From an uncultured Ectothiorhodospiraceae bacterium (lineage in GTDB: Bacteria > Pseudomonadota > Gammaproteobacteria > Nitrococcales > Nitrococcaceae): 49,525 bases of DNA. The DNA lies in the NCBI GenBank assembly GCA_913061005.1, contig CAJXSH010000012.1, positions 1-49,525 on the forward strand, written 5' to 3'. Below the pieces are notes generated by a model, which was not told the DNA's origin, made no database searches, and saw only the letters and a program-made list of their open reading frames with translations. Position 1 is the first letter of the stretch, and each line of letters opens with the position of its first letter. Below, one piece after another: positions 20,483 to 31,895 of the stretch. The position numbers were made by a program, and so were the translations under genes.

Positions 20483-20946
20483 GACTGGGGTTCGGACTCG
20501 GCGGACGCCTCGGCCGGCTCGTCATCGCCGGCATCGCCGTCGGCGCTGCCCTCGTCCTCATCCCCGGCCGAGTGCTGTCCTTCGTCCGAGTCGCGACGCT
20601 CGTCACGCTCACGCTCGCGCTCTTCGTCCTGACTCTTGGCCAGCGGCGAGGGCTCGGTCACGGCTTCTTTGCGCGCCAGCACCATGTTGCGGATGACCGC
20701 ATCGTTGAACCGGAACATCGACTCCAGCTCTTCGATATCGCTGGGTTCGCATTCCACGTTCATCAACACGTAATGGGCTTTGATGAGCTTGTTGATCGGG
20801 TAGGCAAGCTGGCGCCGTCCCCAGTCCTCGAGGCGGTGGATGGCCCCACCATTGCCCTCGATGAGACCGCGGTAGCGCTCGATCATGGCCGGGACCTGAT
20901 CACTCTGGTCCGGATGGACCATAAAGACGATTTCATAGTGCCGCAT
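20479..20946 (-). CDS. rpsF: 30S ribosomal protein bS6 with long acidic tail
   Basis: This 155-residue protein has a canonical S6 core ([17 protein letters not shown] and [20 protein letters not shown]) over the first 95-100 residues. A charged tail of about 55 residues follows, first Arg/Glu-rich and then almost purely Asp, Glu, Ser, Gly and Ala. E. coli S6 also has a Glu tail, but a shorter one. The start at 20946 follows AAGGAG; a further in-frame start at 21015 would lie in the mRNA leader. It is the first gene of the rpsF-priB-rpsR-DUF2232-rplI operon. Confidence 0.96.
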   Translation of the reverse strand: MRHYEIVFMVHPDQSDQVPAMIERYRGLIEGNGGAIHRLEDWGRRQLAYPINKLIKAHYVLMNVECEPSDIEELESMFRFNDAVIRNMVLARKEAVTEPSPLAKSQDEERERERDERRDSDEGQHSAGDEDEGSADGDAGDDEPAEASAESEPQS

Positions 20947-21053
20947 TGTGGCTCCTTTCGGTTGATCCGGTCGTCCACCGGGAAAAGCCACCCGCACACA
21001 CACGGCGGGCAGCAAGGAGAGCCGACGATCAAGCCGGCTAGCCGGACAGTATA
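20947..21053 (-). promoter_or_regulatory. rpsF promoter and possible S6:S18 leader
   Basis: A minus-strand -10 TATACT (21048-21053) lies just after the rlmB stop codon, without a clear -35. The resulting leader of about 95 nt contains a hairpin with stem CCCGC/GCGGG (20991-20995 and 21005-21009) and several CCG triplets. In many bacteria the S6:S18 complex represses this operon by binding a CCG-containing leader structure. That such control acts here is inference from position only. Confidence 0.4.
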
Positions 21054-21066
21054 ACCACAGAGCCGA

Positions 21067-21819
21067 TCAACCGGAACCCTGGCGTTGGCGCAGCGCTTCG
21101 TAGAGCACAACCCCGGTGGCCACCGAGACGTTCAGACTCTCGACCTGGCCGGCCATCGGAATGACTACGAGCTGGTCGCAGTGCTCGCGGGTCAACCGCC
21201 GCAGACCGCGCCCCTCGGCCCCCATGACCAGCGCCAGCGGCCCGGTCAGATCGGTATCGAAAAGCGCCGTGTCGGCCCCGTCGGCCGCACCCAGAAGCCA
21301 GATGCCCCGATCGGCGAGGCCCCGCAGGCAACGGGCCAAATTGGTGACCTGAAAAAACGGCACCGTCTCGGCTGCCCCCGCAGCGGCACGATGAACCACC
21401 GGGGTCAGACCCACGGCGCGGTCACGGGGGGCAATGACCGCATCGACGCCGACGGCATCGGCGCTGCGCAGACAGGCCCCGAGGTTGTGGGGATCCTGCA
21501 CCTGATCCAGCACCAGCAAAAGCGGCGGGCGGTCAAGGCCATCCAGGTGCCCGGCCAGTGCGTCATCGCCGCGCGGTGTCATGCCCAGGGTCGCTACCAC
21601 CACGCCCTGGTGACTGACCTCGGGCAGCAGTCGGGCCAATTCTCGGGCATCGGTCTCGTGCACTGGACAGTCAAGCGACTGACACTGACGTCGCAGCCGC
21701 TGGAGCCGGGCATCACGCCGGCGTTTATCCAGCCATACCGCTTCGATCCGCGCCGGGTCGTATTTAAGGGCGGACTGCACGGCATGGAGCCCGCCGATAA
21801 ACTGGCGCTCGCCGCTCAT
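21067..21819 (-). CDS. rlmB: 23S rRNA (guanosine-2'-O-)-methyltransferase RlmB
   Basis: This 250-residue SPOUT methyltransferase 2'-O-methylates G2251 in the 23S rRNA P loop using S-adenosylmethionine. The N-terminal substrate-binding domain begins RQFIGGLHAVQSAL. The SpoU motifs are LLVLDQVQDPHNLGACLRSA, VMGAEGRGLRRLTRE and LNVSVATGVVLYE. E. coli RlmB has 243 residues. Its start overlaps the rnr stop by 4 bp, the conserved rnr-rlmB pair. Confidence 0.95.
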   Translation of the reverse strand: MSGERQFIGGLHAVQSALKYDPARIEAVWLDKRRRDARLQRLRRQCQSLDCPVHETDARELARLLPEVSHQGVVVATLGMTPRGDDALAGHLDGLDRPPLLLVLDQVQDPHNLGACLRSADAVGVDAVIAPRDRAVGLTPVVHRAAAGAAETVPFFQVTNLARCLRGLADRGIWLLGAADGADTALFDTDLTGPLALVMGAEGRGLRRLTREHCDQLVVIPMAGQVESLNVSVATGVVLYEALRQRQGSG

Positions 21820-24137
21820 CGCCGCTGGCGACGCCCTTTGGCGCTGCGCGGCGGTCCCTTGCGGCGGCTACCGGCTTTTTTCTCGCCCTTGCCGGCCCCT
21901 TTCGTCGACCGCGCCGGCGGTTTTTCGAGCACTTCGCCGTCGGGCCCGAGCGGGTGTGCCACCGGGTCGAAGTCGATCTTGCCCTCATCCACATTGACCT
22001 GCGCGAGCCGGACACGGATGCGGTCGGTCAGGCGATACTCCTTGCCGGTGCGCTCGCCCACCAGACGGTGGCCGATGGCGTCGTAGTGGAAAAAGTCCTG
22101 CTCGAGATTGGTGATATGGATCAGCCCGTCGACGAAGACTTCATCCAGCTCGACAAAAAGCCCGAACGAGGTCACACCGCTGATCACGCCGGTGAACTCC
22201 TCACCCAGGCGCTCGGCCATGAACCGGCACTTCAGCGTCATGGTGGCCTCGCGGGTGGCCTCCTCGGCCCGACGGTCGGTCATCGAGCAGTGCTCGCCCA
22301 CCGTCACCAGCTGATCCTCGGTGTAGGGGAAGGCCTCCACCGGCTTTTTGTGGATGAGGTGCTTGAGCGCCCGGTGGACCACCAGATCCGGATAGCGCCG
22401 GATGGGCGAGGTGAAATGGGCATAGGCATCCAGCGCCAGGCCGAAATGGCCGGCATTATCCGGCCGGTATTCGGCGGCCATCATCGAGCGCAGCATGATG
22501 GTCTCGATGAGGTGGCGGTCGCTTCGCTGCCGCACCTTGGCCATGAGTTCGGCGTAATCGGCAGGACTCGGCTCATCGCCGCCGCCCAGCGTCAGGCCGG
22601 TCTGCGCCAGGAATTGCCGGAGGTTTTCCAGGCGTGTCTCGGCCGGCGGCTCATGCACCCGGTAGAGCGCAGGGATTTTGTTGCGCTCGAGAAACCGGGC
22701 GGTCGCCACATTGGCCTTGACCATGCACTCTTCGATCAGGCGGTGGGCGTCATTGCGCTCGGCCGGATGGACATCGGCCACCTGACCCTCGACGTCGAAC
22801 TCGATGACCGATTCGGTGGTGTCAAAATCGATGGCGCCACGCTGGCGACGGTCGGCGCGCAGGGCCTTGAAAACGCCGTAGAGGTTTTCCAGATGCGGGA
22901 TGACCTCGGCGTATTCGCGCTTGAGACTGGGGTCACGGTCATTGTGGATGGCATCCACCGCCTCGTAGGTCAGCCGTGCACAGGAGTTCATCACCCCTTC
23001 GTAGAAATGCGAATCCAGCAGCTGCCCCCGGGGGTCGATCTGCATTTCGCAGACCATGCAAAGCCGATCGACCCGGGGGTTGAGCGAGCAAAGCCCGTTG
23101 GACAGGCTCTCGGGCAGCATGGGGACGACATTGCGCGGGAAGTACACCGAATTGCCCCGCTCTGCCGCCTCGGCATCCAGCGCCGAACCGGGCTGGACGT
23201 AGGCGGCCACATCGGCAATGGCGACCAGCAATCGCCAGCCCTTGTCGGTGGGCTCGCAATAGACCGCATCATCAAAATCCCGGGCATCGGCCCCGTCGAT
23301 GGTAAGCAGCGGCACATCGCGCAGATCGGTCCGCCCCTGCTTGCTGCGCTCGGGGACGGTATCCCCGATCTGCGCGCTCTCGGCAAGCGCGGCATCCGGC
23401 CACTCCACGGGGATGCCATGGGTGCGAGCGGCCACCGCGACCTCATCGCCCCGGGCAATCTCGGTGCCGAAGACCTCGATGATCCGGCCGATGGGCTGGC
23501 GTCGCTGCGAGGGCTGACTGACCACCTCGGCGGTGACCAGTTCACCGTTTTTGGCCCCATTGCGATCCGCCGCGGGGATGATCAAATCCTGGTGGAGGCG
23601 CTTGTTGTTGGGCACCACAAAACCGATGCCGCTTTCCTCGAAATAGCGCCCGGCAATCTCGCGGTTGGCATGTTCGATGATCTCGACGAGCTCGCCAGTG
23701 GGTCGGCCGGCCTCGTCGTCACCGGTCAGCCGGACCACCACGCGATCGCCGTTGAGCAGGCGCTTCATCTCGCGCGGGGCGAGGTAGACGTTGGGCCCGG
23801 GCCGGTCGGGATGGACGACACCCGAGCCATCGGCGGCAGAGCGGATCCGGCCCCGGACCAGCTCCTCGTTATCCACCACCACATAGCCGTTGCGCCGGTT
23901 GCGCACCAGCTGGCCATCGCGCTCCATGGCCTTGAGCCGACGTCTCAACCCCTCCAGGGCGTCCTCATCGGCCAGGCCGAACAGTTCGGCCAGCTCTTTG
24001 CGCCCGAGGGGCCGGGCCTGGGCCTCAAGCTGCTCGAGGATGTATTCCCGGCTGGGCACCGGCGAGCCATATTTCTCGCGTTCGCGGTCCAGGTAGGGGT
24101 CGTTGCCGGGATCGGCGGAGTCGGTTTTTTTTGCCAT
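21816..24137 (-). CDS. rnr: ribonuclease R
   Basis: This 773-residue 3'-5' exoribonuclease degrades structured RNA and helps in rRNA and trans-translation quality control. A helix-turn-helix-like N-terminus (SREYILEQLEAQARPLGRKEL) is followed by cold-shock domains. The RNB catalytic domain carries IDGADARDFDDAVYCE with its metal-binding Asp residues. An S1 domain and a Lys/Arg-rich tail end the protein. The start is at 24137, the ATG before AKKTDS. No Shine-Dalgarno sequence is seen, but TATCCT ends six bases upstream, so the mRNA may be leaderless. Confidence 0.96.
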   Translation of the reverse strand: MAKKTDSADPGNDPYLDREREKYGSPVPSREYILEQLEAQARPLGRKELAELFGLADEDALEGLRRRLKAMERDGQLVRNRRNGYVVVDNEELVRGRIRSAADGSGVVHPDRPGPNVYLAPREMKRLLNGDRVVVRLTGDDEAGRPTGELVEIIEHANREIAGRYFEESGIGFVVPNNKRLHQDLIIPAADRNGAKNGELVTAEVVSQPSQRRQPIGRIIEVFGTEIARGDEVAVAARTHGIPVEWPDAALAESAQIGDTVPERSKQGRTDLRDVPLLTIDGADARDFDDAVYCEPTDKGWRLLVAIADVAAYVQPGSALDAEAAERGNSVYFPRNVVPMLPESLSNGLCSLNPRVDRLCMVCEMQIDPRGQLLDSHFYEGVMNSCARLTYEAVDAIHNDRDPSLKREYAEVIPHLENLYGVFKALRADRRQRGAIDFDTTESVIEFDVEGQVADVHPAERNDAHRLIEECMVKANVATARFLERNKIPALYRVHEPPAETRLENLRQFLAQTGLTLGGGDEPSPADYAELMAKVRQRSDRHLIETIMLRSMMAAEYRPDNAGHFGLALDAYAHFTSPIRRYPDLVVHRALKHLIHKKPVEAFPYTEDQLVTVGEHCSMTDRRAEEATREATMTLKCRFMAERLGEEFTGVISGVTSFGLFVELDEVFVDGLIHITNLEQDFFHYDAIGHRLVGERTGKEYRLTDRIRVRLAQVNVDEGKIDFDPVAHPLGPDGEVLEKPPARSTKGAGKGEKKAGSRRKGPPRSAKGRRQRR

Positions 24138-24143
24138 GCGCGA

Positions 24144-24149
24144 AGGATA
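24144..24149 (-). promoter_or_regulatory. -10 element of rnr, possible leaderless start
   Basis: Minus-strand TATCCT is followed by exactly six bases and then the rnr ATG. No -35 or Shine-Dalgarno sequence is evident. The usual distance between a -10 and +1 would put transcription start at the A of the ATG. Confidence 0.35.
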
Positions 24150-24212
24150 CGGCATGTTGGCAGCGGTGCCTACGCAAGCAGGCTGATAGCGCCGCCCGCG
24201 GCGGGTTCGCGT

Positions 24213-24241
24213 TTGACAGCCCCGGCGCCGGGCAGTATTCT
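24213..24241 (+). promoter_or_regulatory. promoter of tRNA-Leu(CAG)
   Basis: A perfect -35 TTGACA (24213-24218), a 17-bp GC-rich spacer and a -10 TATTCT (24236-24241) lie about 40 bp upstream of tRNA-Leu. A GC-rich stretch between -10 and +1 would fit a discriminator under stringent control. Confidence 0.75.
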
Positions 24242-24279
24242 CCGCAGCGCTGTCGCGCCCTGCGGGCACGATCAGTCAA

Positions 24280-26877
<2,598 letters not shown>

Positions 26878-26881
<4 letters not shown>

Positions 26882-27072
26882 ATCCCCCCCTGGCGGATCA
26901 GATAAAGCAGCGCGACCCCCGTGAGCATGCTGGCAAACCCGGTCCAGCGCAGCGATTTGTCATTCTGCTGGACAATGGCGAACAGCGCCTTGCGCAGCGT
27001 CCTCGGGCTTAGAAAAGGCAGGATCCCCTCGATGATCAGCAGCAGTGCCACCGCTGTGAGCAGATCCTGCAT
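26878..27072 (-). CDS. DUF2065 small membrane protein (YjeT-like)
   Basis: This 64-residue protein has two hydrophobic segments (about 3-20 and 44-62) separated by a basic loop with SPRTLRKALFAI. It matches the DUF2065/YjeT family, whose gene lies between hflC and purA in E. coli as well. Its role is unknown; a link to HflKC is suggested only by the gene order. It begins 21 bp after hflC and overlaps hisZ by 4 bp. Confidence 0.88.
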
Positions 27073-27093
27073 CCCCCCCTCGCACGCACCGGC

Positions 27094-27969
27094 CTAGGGC
27101 CGGTTGGTCTCGATCTGGTCGAAGTACTGGAAGAACTCGGACTCGGGCGAGAGCACCAGCATGTCGCTGCGATCGCGGAAGGTGTTCTCGTAGGCCCGCA
27201 GACTGCGATAGAAGCGGTAGAACTCACGATCGCCGTCGTAGGCATTGGCGTAGATGGCCGTCGCCTCGGCATCCGCCTGACCGCGGAGCTCTTCGGCTTC
27301 ACGCCTTGCCTCGGCAAGGATCTCGGCGCGGCGCCGGTCGGCGGCCGACCGGATCCGCTCGGCCTGCTCTTCACCCTCGGCCCGGAACTCACGGGCGACC
27401 TGTTCACGAGCAGCCACCATGCGGTTGAACACCGACTCGCTGACCCCCTCGGGCAGATCGACGCGCTGCAGCCGCACATCCAGCACCGAGACGCCCAGCG
27501 AACCGCCGGCGACGTTGGCCTCTTCGCTGAGGATGCGCATGATCTCGGCCCGATCGCCGGAGATGACCTCCTGGACGGTGCGTTTACCGAACTCATCCCG
27601 CAACCCGTCACGGATGATCTCTGAAAGCCGCAGGTTGGCCCGCCGTGGATCGGCCCGCACCGTGACGTAGTACTGCTCGACATCCTCGACCCGCCATTTG
27701 ACGAAGGCATCGACGATGACGTTTTTCTGCTCGCTGGTCAGAAACCGCTGCGGGCTCTCGTCCAGCGTCTGGACCCGGGCATCCACCTTGCGCACGTTGT
27801 TGACGAACGGCACCTGGAAGTAGAGCCCCGGTGTGAAGTCGGTGCGAACCACCTCACCCAGCCGGAATTTAAGCGCCCGCTCGGTTTCTTTGACCGTGAA
27901 TGTGCCGAAGGTGATCCCCACGACCACGAGGACGATCACGACCGCCCCGATAGAGGTCAGACGACTCAT
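27094..27969 (-). CDS. hflC: HflC, FtsH-modulating membrane protease regulator
   Basis: This 291-residue SPFH/prohibitin protein has one N-terminal transmembrane helix (about 5-25) followed by a periplasmic band-7 domain and a coiled coil (about 170-240). With HflK it forms a large cage around FtsH and limits its degradation of membrane proteins. A typical segment is SEQKNVIVDAFVKWRVED. The gene starts inside the hflK stop codon as TGATG. Confidence 0.95.
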   Translation of the reverse strand: MSRLTSIGAVVIVLVVVGITFGTFTVKETERALKFRLGEVVRTDFTPGLYFQVPFVNNVRKVDARVQTLDESPQRFLTSEQKNVIVDAFVKWRVEDVEQYYVTVRADPRRANLRLSEIIRDGLRDEFGKRTVQEVISGDRAEIMRILSEEANVAGGSLGVSVLDVRLQRVDLPEGVSESVFNRMVAAREQVAREFRAEGEEQAERIRSAADRRRAEILAEARREAEELRGQADAEATAIYANAYDGDREFYRFYRSLRAYENTFRDRSDMLVLSPESEFFQYFDQIETNRP

Positions 27970-29198
27970 CAGCGTGTCTCCCGCATCCGCAGCGTCCCGG
28001 CGGTACCGGCGCTGCTCTGTGTCTGGCTCGAGCCACTGCCCGAGAGCGAGTTGTTCATCTGTGTGCTGTCGCTGTTGCCGGTACCGGTCCCGGTGCCGCT
28101 ACTGCGCAGCATCCGGTCCAACGGCAGATACATCAGCTGCTGGCTGGACTCGTTGTCGATGAGCACCTTGCCACTGCGGCTGAGCACCCGCTCCATGGTG
28201 TCGAGATAAAGCCGGCTGCGCGTGACCTGGGGGGCTTTCTGGTACTCGGCGAGCTGTTGGGTGAACCGGCTGGCATCACCCTGGGCCCGCTGGACGATCC
28301 GTGCCAGATAGGCCTGCGCATCCTCGCGGATACGCGCCGCCTCACCCTCGGCCCGCGGGATGATCTCGTTGCGATAGGCCTCGGCCTGGTTGATCAGCCG
28401 CTCGCGGTCCTCACGCGCCTTGATCGCATCCTCGAAGGCGTCCTGCACCTGCTCCGGCGGCTGGACATCCTGGATGACCACTTCGACGACCTCGATGCCC
28501 GCGTCATACTCCTCGAGCACGCTGGTGATCAGATCGCGGGTCTGCTGGGCCACCTCGGCGCGGCCCTCGGTGAGGACGAACTCCATGCGCCGTTTGCCGA
28601 CCACTTCGCGCAGCGCGCTTTCGGTGAGCTCTTTGAGCGTCTGCTGCGGATCGACGAACTCGAAAATGAACTGCGCCGCATCCGAGACCTGGTACTGCAC
28701 CGCCAGCTGGACGTTCACGATGTTCTCATCCTCGGTGAGCATGAGCGCTTCGGAGAGCACCGGCCGGGTCTGCTGCGGTGAGACCGCCTGATAGCCCACG
28801 GTAATCCGGCGACGCGTCGAGACATCGACCGTCTGGACCGCCTCGATGGGATAGGGCAGATGCCAGTGCGGCCCGGGCATGGCGGTCTGTTGATAGGCGC
28901 CGAACCGGGTGACCACACCGCGCGTGCCCTCGTCGACGATATAGATGCCGGACAGCACCCAGCCGGCAAACACCAGCCCGATGATGATGCCGATGCCCTT
29001 GGCATTGGGTTTGCCCGGCCCCCGGCCTTCGCCGCCCTGAGCGCCGTTGCCGCCCCGGCGGCCGCCGCCGAAGAGCCCCTCGAGGCGCTGACGCAGCTTG
29101 CGGATTACCTCATCCAGATCCGGCGGCCCCTGATTGTTGCGTCCACCACCACTGCTCCAGGGGTCGCGATTGCCGCCACCGGGTTCGTTCCAGGCCAT
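27969..29198 (-). CDS. hflK: HflK, FtsH-modulating membrane protease regulator
   Basis: This 409-residue SPFH protein begins with a Gly/Asn/Arg-rich cytoplasmic stretch (MAWNEPGGGNRDPW), then a transmembrane helix near residues 70-90, a band-7 domain and a coiled coil. The C-terminus is a Ser/Thr/Gly-rich tail. GGAG precedes the ATG by seven bases. It partners the adjacent hflC. E. coli HflK has 419 residues. Confidence 0.95.
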   Translation of the reverse strand: MAWNEPGGGNRDPWSSGGGRNNQGPPDLDEVIRKLRQRLEGLFGGGRRGGNGAQGGEGRGPGKPNAKGIGIIIGLVFAGWVLSGIYIVDEGTRGVVTRFGAYQQTAMPGPHWHLPYPIEAVQTVDVSTRRRITVGYQAVSPQQTRPVLSEALMLTEDENIVNVQLAVQYQVSDAAQFIFEFVDPQQTLKELTESALREVVGKRRMEFVLTEGRAEVAQQTRDLITSVLEEYDAGIEVVEVVIQDVQPPEQVQDAFEDAIKAREDRERLINQAEAYRNEIIPRAEGEAARIREDAQAYLARIVQRAQGDASRFTQQLAEYQKAPQVTRSRLYLDTMERVLSRSGKVLIDNESSQQLMYLPLDRMLRSSGTGTGTGNSDSTQMNNSLSGSGSSQTQSSAGTAGTLRMRETR

Positions 29199-29224
29199 TC
29201 CATTTCTCCAGTTTCGGAGTCAAC

Positions 29225-29248
29225 CCGGCGCCAGACATTCGGCGCCGG
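29225..29248. other. hairpin between hflX and hflK
   Basis: A perfect 8-bp inverted repeat CCGGCGCC/GGCGCCGG with an 8-nt loop lies between the hflX stop and the hflK start. It lacks a U-tract. It could be an mRNA processing or stability element, or part of a promoter region for hflKC, as TTGACT follows on the minus strand. Confidence 0.35.
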
Positions 29249-29294
29249 CCGTTACTATCGGATGACACCGCATGCCGGCGCCAGCCTCGTGATT

Positions 29295-30614
29295 CTAATG
29301 AGCCACCATCCCCACCGGCAACCGCGCCTGCGGGGTTTCGCTGTCCAGCTCGGCTTGCAGGCCCTCGTGACGATACAGCCGCTCGAGTTCGCGCCGTGGC
29401 AATTCCACGGTCAGCCGGATGCGACCGTCCTCGGTCCAGGCCTCATCCAGCACATCGCCGAGGCTGTAGAAGCGGGCCCGCAGACGGCCCTCGGCGGGGC
29501 TCAGCTCGATGGTGCCACAGGCCTTGTCCGCGCTGACCCGCTCGGCGATCGCCGCCAGCAGCGCCTCAAGCCCCTGGCCGGTGACCGCTGAGACCCAGAC
29601 CGCCACCGGCACACCGTTGTCGTCACGATCGACCCGGGGCGCGACCCCGTGGGCGTCAATCTTGTTGTAGACCACAAGCTGCGGCACCGATTCGGCGCCC
29701 AGTGCCTCGAGCACATCCCCCACCTCGGCCATGTGCTCGGGCCGGGCGGGGTCGGCGGCATCGACGACGTGCAAAAGCAGATCCGCCTCGACGACCTCTT
29801 CCAGCGTCGAGCGAAAGGCAGCGACCAGCTGCGGCGGCAGATCGCGGATAAAGCCCACCGTATCGGCCACCACCGCCGCCTCACCACCGGCCAGCTCGAT
29901 GCGCCGCATGGTGGTATCAAGGGTGGCGAAAAGCTGATCGGCCGAATAGACACCCGAGTCGGCGATGCGGTTGAACAGCGTCGACTTGCCGGCGTTGGTG
30001 TAGCCGACCAGCGAAACCGCCGGAAGATCGCGGCGCCGCCGGGCCTTTCGCCCTTGATCGCGCTGCTGCCGGACCCGGCCGAGGCGCTTTTCAAGCTGCC
30101 GGATGCGGGTGCCGAGCATGCGGCGGTCGAGCTCGAGCTGCGTCTCGCCGGGGCCGCGCAGACCGATGCCACCCTTCTGCCGCTCCAGATGGGACCACCC
30201 CCGCACCAGCCGGCTGGCGATGTGCCGCAACTGCGCCAGCTCGACCTGCAGCTTGCCCTCGTGCGAGCGGGCACGCTGGGCGAATATATCGAGGATCAGG
30301 CCCGTGCGATCGAGCACCCGACAACGAAGCACCTGCTCGAGGTTGCGCTCCTGCACCGGCGAGAGCGCATGGTTGACCAGCACCAGATCGGCGGCCTCGG
30401 CGTGCAGGCGCTCGGCGATTTCAGCGACCTTGCCGGAACCAAGGAACGTGCGCGGATCCGGTGTCCGACGCCGGCCGGTGTGTGCACCGACAACCTGCGC
30501 CCCGGCGGAATCCGCCAGGGCCTTGAACTCGTCGAGGGCCTCTGCCGGGTCGACACTGCCGTCATCAAGCTGCACCAGCACGGCCCGTTCGCCCCCACCG
30601 GGGCGTTCGAACAA
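29295..30614 (-). CDS. hflX: GTPase HflX (ribosome-rescue GTPase), TTG start
   Basis: This 439-residue TRAFAC GTPase binds the 50S subunit and can split or rescue stalled ribosomes. The N-terminal HflX domain contains DHALSPVQERN-type sequence (here NHALSPVQERNLEQVL) and RTGLILDIFAQRARSHEGKL. The G domain has VGYTNAGKSTLFNR (P loop), DTVGFIRDLPP and YNKID. The first residues FERPGGGERAVLVQL match the start of known HflX proteins if translation begins at the TTG at 30614. No ATG or GTG is available at the right place. It begins 34 nt after the hfq stop and no Shine-Dalgarno sequence is seen. Confidence 0.93.
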   Translation of the reverse strand: MFERPGGGERAVLVQLDDGSVDPAEALDEFKALADSAGAQVVGAHTGRRRTPDPRTFLGSGKVAEIAERLHAEAADLVLVNHALSPVQERNLEQVLRCRVLDRTGLILDIFAQRARSHEGKLQVELAQLRHIASRLVRGWSHLERQKGGIGLRGPGETQLELDRRMLGTRIRQLEKRLGRVRQQRDQGRKARRRRDLPAVSLVGYTNAGKSTLFNRIADSGVYSADQLFATLDTTMRRIELAGGEAAVVADTVGFIRDLPPQLVAAFRSTLEEVVEADLLLHVVDAADPARPEHMAEVGDVLEALGAESVPQLVVYNKIDAHGVAPRVDRDDNGVPVAVWVSAVTGQGLEALLAAIAERVSADKACGTIELSPAEGRLRARFYSLGDVLDEAWTEDGRIRLTVELPRRELERLYRHEGLQAELDSETPQARLPVGMVAH

Positions 30615-30648
30615 TTGCGCCGGGGCGGCTGCCGGGGCCGCGGTGGGT

Positions 30649-30900
30649 TCAGTCCTGTTCGGATTCGGGATTGCGTTCTTCCTCCAGCAGCCCGCGGACA
30701 TTGCGTGTGGGCACGATGGTGGAGATGGCGTGTTTGTACACCATCTGACTGAGGGAGTTGCGCAGCAGGATGACGAACTGGTCAAACGACTCCACCTGTC
30801 CCTGTAGCTTGATCCCGTTGACCAGATAGATCGACACCGGAATCTTTTCTTTGCGCAGCGCGTTGAGAAATGGTTCCTGCAAAGACTGCCCCTTTGACAT
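30649..30900 (-). CDS. hfq: RNA chaperone Hfq
   Basis: This 83-residue Sm-like protein forms the hexamer that pairs small RNAs with mRNAs. Key residues are in the same positions as in E. coli: Gln8, Lys31, Phe39, Phe42 and Tyr55-Lys-His-Ala58. The C-terminal tail is short (E. coli Hfq has 102 residues), and its end is acidic. The start is at the ATG before [10 protein letters not shown]; an upstream in-frame codon at 30951 would overlap miaA. It lies between miaA and hflX as in E. coli. Confidence 0.97.
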   Translation of the reverse strand: MSKGQSLQEPFLNALRKEKIPVSIYLVNGIKLQGQVESFDQFVILLRNSLSQMVYKHAISTIVPTRNVRGLLEEERNPESEQD

Positions 30901-30929
30901 CGTTGGCGTGCTCCTTGATCGCCAGCCTT

Positions 30930-31895
30930 TTATTGTTGGTAGACACCCCACGGTAGCATGTCGCCGACCCGCTGCCGAAGCTTATCGTGCACCGCGGCAT
31001 CGGTACTATCCAGCCAGACCAGATTGTCTTCCCGCCGCAGCCAGGTGAGCTGTCGCCGGGCAAACTGCCGGGTCGCCACCACACCGCGGTAGGCGAGCTC
31101 ATCCGGGCGGATCATGCCATCCAGGTAATCCCATACCTGGCGGTAGCCGACCGAGCGCATCGCCGGCAGATCGCGGTGCAGATCCGCGCGGGCCCGTAAC
31201 TGCTCGACCTCTTCGATAAAGCCCTGCGCGAGCATCTGCTCGAAACGCTGCTCGATGCGTCGATGCAATTCGGCCCGGTCTCCCGGGTATACGGCCACTT
31301 TGACCAGGCCATTGTGACTGGGTTCCGCGGCCGGCTCGCGCTGCAATCGACTGAGGGGTTGCCCGGTGAGGGCATGGACCTCGAGGGCGCGTTGGATGCG
31401 TTGTGCATCATTGGGATGGAGCCGCGACGCCGTATCCGGATCCACCTCGGCCAGTCGACGGTGCATTGCCGGCCAGCCCGCCTGGCTGGCCTGCGCCTCG
31501 AGCCGGGCACGCAGCCCCGCATCGGCGGCGGGCAACGGCGAGAGCCCCTGACTGAGGGCCCGAAAGTAGAGCATGGTCCCGCCGACAAGCAGCGGCAACC
31601 GGCCCGCGGCATGGCTGTCGGCGATGCACGCCCGGGCATCGGTGAGGAATTCGGCCGCCGAGTAGGGTTGTGCCGGATCGCGGATATCCACCAGGGCATG
31701 GGGGACGCGGGCCCGAACCGAGGCCGATGGCTTGGCGGTGCCAATATCCATGCCGCGATAGACCATGGCCGAATCGACACTGATGATATCCACCCCACCC
31801 AGGGCATGGAGCCCCAGCGCCAGGTCCGTTTTGCCGGATGCGGTGGGGCCCATCAGGCAGATCACCGGTCCGCCGGCAGGGGTTGATTCGCTCAT
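30930..31895 (-). CDS. miaA: tRNA dimethylallyltransferase MiaA
   Basis: This 321-residue enzyme adds a dimethylallyl group to A37 of tRNAs that read codons starting with U. The P loop GPTASGKT is at 16-23, and [17 protein letters not shown] near 41-57 contains the catalytic Asp. E. coli MiaA has 316 residues. The start at 31895 overlaps the mutL stop as ATGA. A further upstream start would lie inside mutL. Confidence 0.96.
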   Translation of the reverse strand: MSESTPAGGPVICLMGPTASGKTDLALGLHALGGVDIISVDSAMVYRGMDIGTAKPSASVRARVPHALVDIRDPAQPYSAAEFLTDARACIADSHAAGRLPLLVGGTMLYFRALSQGLSPLPAADAGLRARLEAQASQAGWPAMHRRLAEVDPDTASRLHPNDAQRIQRALEVHALTGQPLSRLQREPAAEPSHNGLVKVAVYPGDRAELHRRIEQRFEQMLAQGFIEEVEQLRARADLHRDLPAMRSVGYRQVWDYLDGMIRPDELAYRGVVATRQFARRQLTWLRREDNLVWLDSTDAAVHDKLRQRVGDMLPWGVYQQ

